Of a stretch of 37,866 bases of DNA, positions 18,888-26,196 are shown in pieces. The position numbers were made by a program, and so were the translations under genes. Numbering within the stretch: position 1 is the first letter of the stretch; every line of letters starts with the position of its first letter. The notes beneath the pieces were generated by a model. It was not told where the DNA came from. It did not search any database and saw only the letters and a program-made list of their open reading frames with translations. The stretch is from Allorhizobium paknamense (lineage in GTDB: Bacteria > Pseudomonadota > Alphaproteobacteria > Rhizobiales > Rhizobiaceae). The stretch is from assembly GCF_030815125.1 (NCBI RefSeq), contig NZ_JAUSWH010000025.1, forward strand, positions 1 through 37,866, read 5' to 3'.

Positions 18888-19991
18888 TCAAGCCATTTCC
18901 TTGACGCGCAAGACTTCCGGGTCATAGGCGCGCCCGAAGCGGTTGCCGAGGAAATCGGCAAGGGCGATTTCTTCCTGGCGCACAAAGCCTTTTTGCGGCA
19001 GACGGCCCTTGGCCAGAAGATCGAGAACCGTGGTGATGCCGGCGGCGGTGGTGATCTGGATGGCGCTCATCCGCTTACCCGCGACGCGGCCCGCATAAAC
19101 CTTGTTGGCATAGGTTTCCTGGAGATAGCGGCCGTCCTTCCAGCCGCAGACGGTGACGAAGATCACCACCACATCCTGCATGGTGGCGGGCAGGGCGTTT
19201 TCAAACAGATCCTTCAGCACGTCGCGACGGTTCTTCAGGTTCAGATCGTTGAGCAGCGCCTTGATGATCGCCTGATGGCCGGGATAGCGGATGGTGCGGT
19301 AGTTCATGGTCCGCACCCGGCCTTCCAGCGTCTTAGCCAGCGTGCCAAGCCCGCCCGAGGTGTTGAAGGCTTCATAGGTCACGCCGTCGAGCGAGAATTC
19401 CTCACGCTCTTCCATGGCGGGAACCGTTACGCGCTTGCCTTCGACAATCGCCTCGCAGGGTTCGATATATTCGTTGATCAGCCCGTCGGTACTCCAGGTC
19501 AGATTGTAGTTCAGCGCATTGGAGGGATATTGCGGCAGCGCGCCGACGCGCATGCGCACGCTGTCCAGACTGTCGAAATTGCGGGCAAGATCGTTGGCGA
19601 CGATGGAGATGAAGCCCGGCGCCAGCCCGCATTGCGGAATGAAGGCAACCTCTGCGCCTTCCGCCAGGTCTTCGACCTTCCGGGTCGTTGCGACATCCTC
19701 GGTCAGGTCGAGATAGTGAACACCGGCTTGTTTTGCCGCTTCCGCTACGAAGCCCGTCAGGTTGAAGGGCGCGGCGGACAGAACGGCGAACCTGCCCGAA
19801 AGGGCTGCCACAAGCTGCGACGGCACGGAAATATCGAGTTCCATCGTCGAGATCGCGGCGTGGCTGTCGAGCTTGCTCAACTGTTCGGCGCTGCGATCGG
19901 CGACGGTGACGCGATAGTCACCCGTTTCCGCCAGCATCAGCGCGATGGCGCCACCGATCTTGCCTGCACCGATTACAATGATGTCTTTCAT
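18888..19991 (-). CDS. lysDH: Lysine 6-dehydrogenase / saccharopine dehydrogenase-family protein
   Basis: A 367-residue NAD(P)-dependent enzyme of the saccharopine dehydrogenase family. It starts with a Rossmann fold (IVIGAGKIGGAIALML) and ends with the family's C-terminal domain. There is no lysine-ketoglutarate reductase gene or domain nearby, and the length suits lysine 6-dehydrogenase, an activity long known from Agrobacterium, which deaminates the epsilon-amino group of L-lysine to allysine. That product is the substrate of the AmaB-type enzyme next door, so it would be the entry step of the locus. A true saccharopine dehydrogenase (glutamate-forming) remains possible. It converges on ydiJ and diverges from an Lrp/AsnC regulator 135 bp away. 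Confidence 0.82.
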   Translation of the reverse strand: MKDIIVIGAGKIGGAIALMLAETGDYRVTVADRSAEQLSKLDSHAAISTMELDISVPSQLVAALSGRFAVLSAAPFNLTGFVAEAAKQAGVHYLDLTEDVATTRKVEDLAEGAEVAFIPQCGLAPGFISIVANDLARNFDSLDSVRMRVGALPQYPSNALNYNLTWSTDGLINEYIEPCEAIVEGKRVTVPAMEEREEFSLDGVTYEAFNTSGGLGTLAKTLEGRVRTMNYRTIRYPGHQAIIKALLNDLNLKNRRDVLKDLFENALPATMQDVVVIFVTVCGWKDGRYLQETYANKVYAGRVAGKRMSAIQITTAAGITTVLDLLAKGRLPQKGFVRQEEIALADFLGNRFGRAYDPEVLRVKEMA

Positions 19992-20062
19992 CTTTATCCC
20001 CCGGAGAGCGTTTATATGCCTTCATTTTGCCGGGGGCTTCGGTTGATTCACAGGGGCAATAT

Positions 20063-20096
20063 GGCCATTATGACGTGTGATAATCGGCATAATGCC
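20063..20096. promoter_or_regulatory. Inverted repeat, candidate Lrp-type operator between lysDH and lrp
   Basis: CATTATG (20066-20072) and CATAATG (20088-20094) form an inverted repeat, with GG/CC flanks, whose halves are centred 22 bp apart, about two helical turns. It sits in the 135-bp divergent gap between the lysine dehydrogenase and the Lrp/AsnC gene, 31 bp before the latter's start. Lrp-family proteins commonly bind such spaced symmetric sites, so it is a reasonable autoregulatory and lysDH-control site. Evidence is symmetry and position only. Confidence 0.4.
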
Positions 20097-20126
20097 GGTC
20101 CTCTTGTTCAAAATGACGGAGCGGCC

Positions 20127-20555
20127 ATGCTCTCTGAAAAGGATCGCGACCTCATTGCCCTGCTCGGCGAAAACAGCCGTATGCCGGTGGCGACGCTGGC
20201 GAAGAAACTCGGACTTTCCCGCACCACCGTGCAGGCGCGGATCGAACGGCTGGAGCGGGATGGCGTCATTGCCGGTTATGGGCTGCGGCTGTCGGATCGC
20301 TATGCATCCTCGCTGATCCGCGCCCATATTCTCATCACCATCGCGCCCAAGGCGCTCTCCCAGGTGGTAAGCGCGCTGGAGCGCCTGAAGCCGGTGACGG
20401 CGCTGCATTCCGTCAGCGGCAATTTCGATCTCATCGCCATGATCGCCGCACCCTCGATCACCGAACTGGATCAGATCATCGACCAGATCGGCACTCTGGA
20501 TGGCGTGGAGCGCACGCTCTCTTCCATCATTCTGTCGACGCGGATTTCGCGGTGA
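20127..20555 (+). CDS. Lrp/AsnC-family transcriptional regulator
   Basis: A 142-residue Lrp/AsnC protein. The helix-turn-helix is at about residues 3-60 (LSEKDRDLIALLGENSRMPV, then KKLGLSRTTVQARIERLERDG). The RAM/AsnC ligand-binding domain fills the rest (about 68-140), ending in the usual VERTLSSIILST. The ATG at 20127 follows ACGGAG at the right spacing and matches the family N-terminus; the frame is open far upstream, antisense to lysDH, which is a shadow. Divergent to the lysine dehydrogenase gene, it is likely the lysine-responsive activator of that gene, as in other Lrp/catabolic-gene pairs. The ligand is inferred, not seen. Confidence 0.92.
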   Translation: MLSEKDRDLIALLGENSRMPVATLAKKLGLSRTTVQARIERLERDGVIAGYGLRLSDRYASSLIRAHILITIAPKALSQVVSALERLKPVTALHSVSGNFDLIAMIAAPSITELDQIIDQIGTLDGVERTLSSIILSTRISR

Positions 20556-20574
20556 GCATTTTCAGGAAAAGTGC
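20554..20574 (-). repeat. Fragment of the Rhizobium-type repeat seen at 28857-28982
   Basis: About 21 bp starting in the lrp stop codon read, on the minus strand, GCACTTTTCCTGAAAATGCT, nearly the same as the end of the unit found downstream of gltD. It looks like a decayed or partial copy. The rest of the 232-bp gap to the transporter gene (20556-20787) shows no convincing gene; a GTG-started 66-codon frame at 20571 has no supporting signal. Confidence 0.5.
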
Positions 20575-20787
20575 CTAACGGTCCTGTTCACAGGCCGGAA
20601 TGGTGCCTTGAAGGGCTTTCTTCCAGGCCAGATTATGGTTATGAAAATATTGAGAATGCACCTTTTAGTGGTATTTCCATGAAGGATACTTCGAGGTTGC
20701 GTTATGCGACCGACCGTTTGCGACGGATGATTTTGAAAGACCATCGCCCGTCCATTGGCGATATGTTTTAAAGGAGGAGGAAGCAGC

Positions 20788-22182
20788 ATGACGAAAGCAG
20801 GCACATCACCCGGCCTCGATAGCCGCACCCGCGTGAAAAAAGCGACGATCAGCGGCTGGATCGGTTCGGCGCTCGAATATTATGACTTTTTCATTTATGC
20901 CACGGCCGCCACGCTGATTTTTCCGCAGCTTTTCTTTCCCTCCACCGATCCGACCGTGGCGATCATCGCCTCCCTTGCCACCTATGGCGTTGGCTATGTG
21001 GCCCGTCCGCTCGGCGCTTTCGTGCTGGGCCATTTCGGCGACACGCTGGGGCGCAAGAAAATCCTGATTTTCTCGATGTTCCTGATGGGGTTCGCCACCG
21101 TCGGGGTTGGCCTGCTGCCCACCTATGAGCAGATCGGCCTGCTGGCGCCGGCCCTTCTGGTCATCCTGCGCCTGATCCAGGGTTTTGCCGTGGCGGGGGA
21201 GTTTTCCGGCTCAACCTGCATGATCCTCGAACATGCCCCCTTTGGCCGCCGGGGTTTCTTTGCCTCCTTCACGCTGCAAGGGGTGCAGGCCGGTCAGGTT
21301 CTGGCGGCGGCGGTGTTTTTGCCGCTGGTGCATTTCATGCCGGAACAGGCCTTTACCGGCTGGGGCTGGCGCATTCCCTTCCTGCTCAGCGTTTTTGTGA
21401 TCTATGCGGCTTACGTCATTCGCCGCGAGGTGGATGAAACCCCCGCCTTTGCCGCCAATGACAGAAAGGGCGAGGTTTCCCGCTCGCCGGTGGTCGAGGT
21501 GCTGCGTCTGAACTGGACGGATATGGTGCGGGTGGCGCTGATGGCCTTGATGAATGTCATCCCCATCGTGACCTCCGTATTCGGTGCCTCTTATGCGGTG
21601 CAGCCAGCCTATGGCATCGGCATGTCCAAGGAGGTCTATCTGTGGATCCCGGTGGCGGGCAATATTCTCGCCGTGCTGGTCATTCCCTTTGTCGGCGATC
21701 TCTCGGACCGGATCGGTCGCCGTCCCTGCATCATTCTCGGGGCGCTGGGCTCAGGCCTGCTGGCCTATCCCTATCTGCTGGCCGTCAGCGCGGCCAATGT
21801 GCCGCTGGCCTTCTTCCTGGCGCTGTTGATGTGGGGCTTTGTCTATCAGGGCTATAATGCCGTCTATCCGAGTTTTTATCCGGAGCTGTTTTCCACCCGC
21901 GTCCGCGTCAGCGGGCTGGCGATTTCGCAGAACCTCGGCACCACGGCCACGGCGCTGATGCCGGCAATCTTCGCGGCCATCGCCCCTCCGGGCTCTGCCA
22001 ATATTCCCTGGACCATCGGCATGTTCGCGCTTGCGGTGACGGCGATCTCGGCGCTGGCGGCGCTCACCACCCGCGAGACCTATCGGGTGCGGCTGGAAGA
22101 TCTCGGCAATCCCGGTGCTGCGCCTGCCGATCACCCGGAATATCACGCCGCCCGCCAGCATGCGCGGGTGACGAAGGCCTGA
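20788..22182 (+). CDS. MFS transporter, metabolite:H+ symporter (MHS) family
   Basis: A 464-residue inner-membrane transporter with 12 predicted helices. The first helix region (GWIGSALEYYDFFIYATAA) and the loop motif GHFGDTLGRKKIL are typical of MHS proteins such as ShiA, KgtP, ProP and related carriers of organic acids, betaines or shikimate. A second half-motif GDLSDRIGRRP follows helix 8. A strong ribosome-binding site (AAGGAGGAGGAA) precedes the ATG at 20788, so the TTG-started longer frame at 20755 is not used. It follows the Lrp gene on the same strand. By context it may import a lysine-pathway metabolite, for example 2-oxoadipate, 2-aminoadipate or another dicarboxylate; the substrate is unproven. 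Confidence 0.88.
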   Translation: MTKAGTSPGLDSRTRVKKATISGWIGSALEYYDFFIYATAATLIFPQLFFPSTDPTVAIIASLATYGVGYVARPLGAFVLGHFGDTLGRKKILIFSMFLMGFATVGVGLLPTYEQIGLLAPALLVILRLIQGFAVAGEFSGSTCMILEHAPFGRRGFFASFTLQGVQAGQVLAAAVFLPLVHFMPEQAFTGWGWRIPFLLSVFVIYAAYVIRREVDETPAFAANDRKGEVSRSPVVEVLRLNWTDMVRVALMALMNVIPIVTSVFGASYAVQPAYGIGMSKEVYLWIPVAGNILAVLVIPFVGDLSDRIGRRPCIILGALGSGLLAYPYLLAVSAANVPLAFFLALLMWGFVYQGYNAVYPSFYPELFSTRVRVSGLAISQNLGTTATALMPAIFAAIAPPGSANIPWTIGMFALAVTAISALAALTTRETYRVRLEDLGNPGAAPADHPEYHAARQHARVTKA

Positions 22183-22187
22183 TCTTT

Positions 22188-22224
22188 TTCCCATGGCGGC
22201 GGCAGGCCTCCACCGCCATGGGAA
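22188..22224. terminator. Hairpin between convergent transporter and hydrolase genes
   Basis: TTCCCATGGCGG (22188-22199) pairs perfectly with CCGCCATGGGAA (22213-22224) over a 13-base loop. It occupies most of the 54-bp gap between two converging stop codons. There is no T-run after the stem on either strand, so it is not a canonical intrinsic terminator, but placement suggests a role in 3'-end formation. Confidence 0.45.
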
Positions 22225-22236
22225 TCATCGTCCGGC

Positions 22237-23232
22237 TCAGCTGAACGCCTTGTGAAGCGCCGGAAGAATGCGGGCAAGGTGGTTCCACTCGGTCAGGTCG
22301 TGGACCGACATTTCATAGGCCGTCAATTCCGCCACCTGTTCATTGAAGCCGATATGCCGCAGCATGTCCGGCGCCTTTTCGGCATTGTGGAAGCGGGCGA
22401 GATCGGGATGCGAGCCGATCCAGTAGCGGCTGAGCAATTCCATGCCCGCCTTGGTATCCCGCGCCACATGCACCATCAGTGTAAAGGGAATATCCGGCAT
22501 GGGCGTGGCATAGCACACGCCGCTGGCGCTGGCGGTAAAGCCCAGCCTACGCAGTTTGTCGGTATCGAAGCCCAGTTCTCCCGGATCGGTGAAGTGAATG
22601 ATCGAGTCGAGCCGTGTCGGGCCGATCCATTCCTGAATGCGGTTGGGATTGCCGAACAGCCGCTTTTCATAGCTCAGCGCACTGTTTGCCAGCCGGGCGG
22701 GATCCTCCACCGAATTGTCGATATGCGACTGCGGGAACCACAGCATATACCGTTCTTTCTCAATGGGATGCCAGGTGAACCACCATTTGAACATCTCCGT
22801 CGTCACATTCGGCATGACGATCCGGCTCTGGGCATAGGCCATCTGATCGCCCAGAACCGCATAGCCGTTATCGGGCGTCTTGTAGGCCGGGTCGATCAGG
22901 CGGTTGAGATTTTCGGCGCTCGGCGTCAGCACCTGCGACGGATCGAGCGGGCCGGAGGCGATTTTCGCGGCTGCCAGCGAAGGCACCGAAAGATCGGCAT
23001 CCAGATGCGCCGCATAGGGCTTGGCGCGCACGGCCTTTTCGTTTTCCTTGTACTGCTTCTGGCTGACCAGCGGCAGATAGGTCACGGCGCTCCAGTCGCC
23101 ATAACGATCCCGGCGTTTGGCCGGGCCGGCCTGCTTGGCCTCTGCGCTGCCCTGGCTGGCCAGCATGGCGCCAGCCCCGGCCACAGCCAGGGGTGAAGCC
23201 TTGATCAGCGTGCGGCGATTGATTGTCGACAT
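22237..23232 (-). CDS. DAPG/phloretin hydrolase-family protein with Tat signal
   Basis: A 331-residue protein whose central and C-terminal motifs resemble the PhlG (2,4-diacetylphloroglucinol hydrolase)/Phy (phloretin hydrolase) family, which cleaves aryl C-C bonds with a metal. Recognisable pieces are EMFKWWFTWHPIEKERYMLW followed by FPQSHIDN, VHVARDTKAGMELLSRYWIG, and a C-terminal HDLTEWNHLARILPALH. Histidines and glutamates in these segments are candidate metal ligands. The N-terminus has a twin-arginine signal (NRRTLIK, then a hydrophobic stretch to about residue 31), so the protein is probably exported folded to the periplasm. The ATG at 23232 follows GGAGGAG; an earlier in-frame start at 23286 has no such site. 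It diverges from a LysR gene 68 bp away. The substrate is unknown. Confidence 0.68.
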   Translation of the reverse strand: MSTINRRTLIKASPLAVAGAGAMLASQGSAEAKQAGPAKRRDRYGDWSAVTYLPLVSQKQYKENEKAVRAKPYAAHLDADLSVPSLAAAKIASGPLDPSQVLTPSAENLNRLIDPAYKTPDNGYAVLGDQMAYAQSRIVMPNVTTEMFKWWFTWHPIEKERYMLWFPQSHIDNSVEDPARLANSALSYEKRLFGNPNRIQEWIGPTRLDSIIHFTDPGELGFDTDKLRRLGFTASASGVCYATPMPDIPFTLMVHVARDTKAGMELLSRYWIGSHPDLARFHNAEKAPDMLRHIGFNEQVAELTAYEMSVHDLTEWNHLARILPALHKAFS

Positions 23233-23300
23233 GGGGTCTCCTCCATCTTTTCCCTTGTTTGAGGATAGAGGCGAGCGCAAAATCAATCCAATCGATCACG

Positions 23301-24281
23301 ATGATAAAGAAAATCGATATGGATGATATTGCCGGTTTCGATCTCAATCTGCTGACTGCCTTCGATGCGCTTTTGCGGGAAAGAAGCGTGTCACTGGCGG
23401 CCAGGCGGCTCGGTCTCGGCCAGCCGGCCATGAGCCATCATCTGGCGCGGCTGCGCAAAATGCTGGACGATGATGTGCTGGTCAGGGCTGGCGGCGCCAT
23501 GGTGCCAACCGCGAGAGCCTTGGCCATGGAACCCGAGGTGCGTGCCATCCTGCGCCGCATCCACAGCGTTCTTGGCGCGGAACAGGTTTTCGACCCGGTC
23601 CGGGCGGAGCTGGAATTCCGGCTGGGCGTGACGGACAGTGTCGAGGCCATTCTGGTGCCTGCCATCGCCGCCGCCCTGGCATCGGCTGCGCCGGGAGTAA
23701 GGCTCAGGCTGGTGGCGGTGGAGGAAGGAGGGGCAGCGGACGGGCTTGACAGCGACCGTTTCGATCTTGCCGTGGGGGTTTTTGCCGGGGGCCGCAACCA
23801 CCACAAGCGGCGGGTGATCTATCGGGACGATTTTCAGGCCGTCTACAATCCGCGCCTCGTCACCATCGAAGGCGATCTTTCGCTTGCGGATTATGGTCGC
23901 TATCCTTTGCTGATCGTCAAGCCCGGTACAGCCGACCCCTTGCTGCAGGGGCTGCGGAAAAAGGGGCTGGTTCCCCGCGCGACCGTCTTCACGCCACGCC
24001 TGATGAGCGCGCCTTTCATTGCCCAGCGCACGCCGCTCATTGCCACGGTGCACACCCAGGTAGCCCGGCTTTTCGCCGAGAATTTCGATCTGGTCACCAG
24101 GCCGGTGCCGCCTGGGCTTGGCCTGCCACCGGCGCTGCTGGTCATGCTCTGGCACGCCGCCAGCGATCATCTTCCCGCCCATCAATGGATGCGTGATCTT
24201 GTTCTTTCCTCGCTGGAGGGCATGCGGCGGGAAACGGAAAGAGGTGCCGAAATGCAAAAGGGCTCAGCAGTTTCCCGCTAA
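23301..24281 (+). CDS. LysR-family regulator, divergent to the hydrolase gene
   Basis: A LysR-type regulator of 326 residues from ATG 23301, or 320 from ATG 23319; neither has a clear ribosome-binding site. The helix-turn-helix begins FDLNLLTAFDALLRERSVSL and continues through RRLGLGQPAMSHHLARLRKM, a NodD/NahR-like subgroup form. The remainder is the periplasmic-binding-like effector domain. It points away from the Tat-exported hydrolase across 68 bp and probably controls it, perhaps in response to an aromatic compound, as many proteins of this subgroup do (inference). Its last codons contain the terminator hairpin of the convergent tRNA-Val gene. Confidence 0.9.
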   Translation: MIKKIDMDDIAGFDLNLLTAFDALLRERSVSLAARRLGLGQPAMSHHLARLRKMLDDDVLVRAGGAMVPTARALAMEPEVRAILRRIHSVLGAEQVFDPVRAELEFRLGVTDSVEAILVPAIAAALASAAPGVRLRLVAVEEGGAADGLDSDRFDLAVGVFAGGRNHHKRRVIYRDDFQAVYNPRLVTIEGDLSLADYGRYPLLIVKPGTADPLLQGLRKKGLVPRATVFTPRLMSAPFIAQRTPLIATVHTQVARLFAENFDLVTRPVPPGLGLPPALLVMLWHAASDHLPAHQWMRDLVLSSLEGMRRETERGAEMQKGSAVSR

Positions 24282-24287
24282 GCCCTT
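24258..24287 (-). terminator. Rho-independent terminator of tRNA-Val, inside the 3' end of lysR
   Basis: On the minus strand AAGGGCTTAGC pairs with GCTGAGCCCTT (one G-U), an 11-bp stem, followed by TTTTGC. It lies 9 bp beyond the tRNA-Val CCA end and overlaps the last eight codons and the stop of the convergent lysR gene. Confidence 0.75.
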
Positions 24288-24295
24288 GAAAAGGA

Positions 24296-24370
<75 letters not shown>

Positions 24371-24453
24371 ATCCGTTGAAGCGGCATAGACCATAAAAGC
24401 CCGAGCCGCGTCAACTGGTTTTTTGGCGGCCTTCTCAAGAAAGGCCTAAGTGC

Positions 24454-24816
24454 TTATGCAGCAAGCAATTTGTTGACTTCGTTGACCAGGTCGCGCAGGT
24501 GGAAGGGCTTGGAGAGAACCTTCGCATCCTTGGGGGCCTTCGAATCCGCGTTCAGCGCTACGGCGGCAAAGCCGGTGATGAACATTACCTTGAGGTCGGG
24601 GTCCAGTTCGGTGGCGCGGCGCGCAAGCTCGATGCCATCCATTTCCGGCATGACGATATCGGTCAGCAGCAGCGAAAAGGGCTCCTCGCGCAGCCGGTCA
24701 TAGGCGCTTGCGCCATTGTCGAAGGAGGAGACCTTGTACCCGGCCTTTTCCAGCGCCTTCACCAGAAAGCGGCGCATGTCGTTGTCGTCTTCGGCGAGAA
24801 GGATTTTCTGAGTCAT
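24454..24816 (-). CDS. cpdR: CpdR-type single-domain response regulator
   Basis: A 120-residue receiver domain with no output domain. The acidic pocket is E9-D10-D11, the phosphoacceptor is D53 (LLTDIVMPEMDG), and the conserved lysine lies in VLSKPF. The overall sequence, including KVMFITGFAAVALN and the C-terminal HLRDLVNEVNKLLAA, is what I know as CpdR of alphaproteobacteria. CpdR in its unphosphorylated state directs ClpXP to the cell pole to degrade cell-cycle proteins, with CckA-ChpT as phosphodonors. The ATG at 24816 gives the family length; an in-frame ATG at 24837 adds seven residues and cannot be excluded. It diverges from the N-formylglutamate amidohydrolase gene over 181 bp with no strong promoter motif recognised. 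Confidence 0.92.
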   Translation of the reverse strand: MTQKILLAEDDNDMRRFLVKALEKAGYKVSSFDNGASAYDRLREEPFSLLLTDIVMPEMDGIELARRATELDPDLKVMFITGFAAVALNADSKAPKDAKVLSKPFHLRDLVNEVNKLLAA

Positions 24817-24997
24817 TGAAGGACCGTTACTCAACATAGGATCGTGGTGATGTCAGCTTTCCCAAATATTCCACTCTCTGTAAATATCCTGTGAAAGGGG
24901 AAAGTGTAGGGGGTGAAGCCGTGATATGGACTTCAAATGCACCCGCTGGCAACATATGTTACACGTCATCATCACGATTTGGTAAAGAAGAGGCGCA

Positions 24998-25882
24998 ATG
25001 GAGCCGGGTGCTGCGGATTTCAAGCTGTTTGAAGTGCTGGAACCCGCGCGTCAGACAATTCCCTTCGTCTATAACTCCCCCCATAGCGGTCGCCATTATC
25101 CACAGGAGTTTTTGGAAAGCTCCCGGCTGGACGGGGTTTCGATTCGCCGGTCGGAGGATCATTTCGTCGATGAACTCTTTGCCGATGCACCGCTGCGCGG
25201 CGCGCCGCTTCTGGTGGCGCATTTCCCCCGCGCCTATGTGGATGTCAATCGAGAGCCCTATGAACTCGATCCGCGCATGTTCACCGGGCCGCTGCCTTCC
25301 TACGCCAACAGCAATTCGGTGCGCGTGGCGGGCGGGCTCGGCACCATTCCGCGCATCGTTGCCGAAAACATGGAAATCTATCAGCGCCGGCTGACGGTGG
25401 AAGAGGGGCTGTCGCGCATCGAGCAGATCTACAAGCCCTATCACGCCTGCCTGCGGCGGCTGGTGGCGCGCACCCATGCCGAGTTCGGCACGGCCATTCT
25501 GATCGATTGCCATTCCATGCCCGGCAATATCCGGGTGGCGGGCTCGGGTCTCAGGCCGGATTTCATCATCGGCGACCGTTATGGCACCAGCGCCTCTGCC
25601 GAACTCACCCAGGCCGCGCTGGAGATCCTGGCGGATTTCGGCTTCACCGCCGTGCGTAACAAGCCCTATGCCGGTGGTTTCATCACCGAACATTATGGCC
25701 GCCCGGCGCGTGCCCTGCATGCGCTGCAGATCGAGATCAACCGCGCCATCTATGTGGACGAGGAGACGCTGGAGCGGCGGCGGGATTTTGCGCTGCTGGC
25801 AGAGATTCTCTCCAGCTTCATTCAGCGCATGGCCCTTTATGCCGCCGATCTGGGCGGCGACGGCGCGCTGGCAGCGGAATAA
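24998..25882 (+). CDS. N-formylglutamate amidohydrolase-family protein
   Basis: A 294-residue member of the N-formylglutamate amidohydrolase family, which hydrolyses N-formyl-L-glutamate to glutamate and formate in one branch of histidine breakdown. Family signatures are SPHSGRHYP near the start, DVNREPYELDP, and ILIDCHSMPG mid-protein, with the histidines as likely metal ligands. The ATG at 24998 follows AAGAGG. No hut genes surround it, so the role in histidine use is uncertain; this family also includes members of unknown substrate. The gene is adjacent to cpdR and hisN; as far as I recall this arrangement is common in Rhizobiaceae. Confidence 0.88.
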   Translation: MEPGAADFKLFEVLEPARQTIPFVYNSPHSGRHYPQEFLESSRLDGVSIRRSEDHFVDELFADAPLRGAPLLVAHFPRAYVDVNREPYELDPRMFTGPLPSYANSNSVRVAGGLGTIPRIVAENMEIYQRRLTVEEGLSRIEQIYKPYHACLRRLVARTHAEFGTAILIDCHSMPGNIRVAGSGLRPDFIIGDRYGTSASAELTQAALEILADFGFTAVRNKPYAGGFITEHYGRPARALHALQIEINRAIYVDEETLERRRDFALLAEILSSFIQRMALYAADLGGDGALAAE

Positions 25883-25955
25883 GCCTCATCGCCTTTTTCC
25901 ACTTTTCCTGGAGCGTTTTATAGGTCTCCCCGGCACTTTCCTCTGTGGCGCAGGC

Positions 25956-26033
25956 AAAAAAAACCGCGCCAGAAGCGCGGTTGAAGTCTAGGGAGGAAAC
26001 ACCCAAGGAGGGTATTTACAGTCGGAAGACTGT
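25956..26033 (-). ncRNA. mmgR: Alpha-r14 small RNA (suhB/mmgR family)
   Basis: A 78-nt trans-acting small RNA on the minus strand, predicted start at A26033. It folds as three hairpins: ACAGTC/GACTGT at the 5' end; ACCC-TCCTT-GGGT with a CU-rich loop; and the terminator stem AACCGCGC/GCGCGGTT followed by eight T. A single-stranded CCTCCC lies between the second hairpin and the terminator. Both CU-rich sites are anti-Shine-Dalgarno-like, the mark of the alpha-r14 family. S. meliloti MmgR, about 77 nt, limits polyhydroxybutyrate accumulation; Rfam named the family suhB from its neighbour, and here too it lies next to an inositol-monophosphatase-family gene. Hfq dependence and targets are not visible. 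Confidence 0.9.
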
Positions 26034-26039
26034 AGGATC

Positions 26040-26067
26040 ATCATATTTTGCGCCGCACAAATGTCAA
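26040..26067 (-). promoter_or_regulatory. Sigma-70 promoter of the alpha-r14 small RNA
   Basis: On the minus strand TTGACA (26067-26062) and TATGAT (26045-26040) are separated by 16 bp. A start seven bases after the -10 gives A26033 and a 78-nt transcript, matching the expected length of the family. Confidence 0.8.
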
Positions 26068-26196
26068 GTGCTTTGTCATTTTTTTATGCAGGCACAAGGA
26101 ATAGGCATTTTTTCTCCGGCCAATCCTATCTCCGCAGCTCTTCACAGCGTCTATGTCACGCTTTAAGGAAACATCAGACACCGGGAGAGACCAAGC

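Noticed and set aside
18861..20126. Upstream extension of the Lrp frame across lysDH antisense
   Set aside because: The Lrp domain starts at ATG 20127 with its own ribosome-binding site; the rest is antisense to a well-supported enzyme.
24421..24450. Hairpin GGCCTT/AAGGCC after cpdR as intrinsic terminator
   Set aside because: Only 6 bp and no T-run follows on either strand in the right place.
24891..25394. Plus-strand 167-codon frame overlapping the amidohydrolase start
   Set aside because: Out of frame with the clear amidohydrolase and with no recognisable domain.
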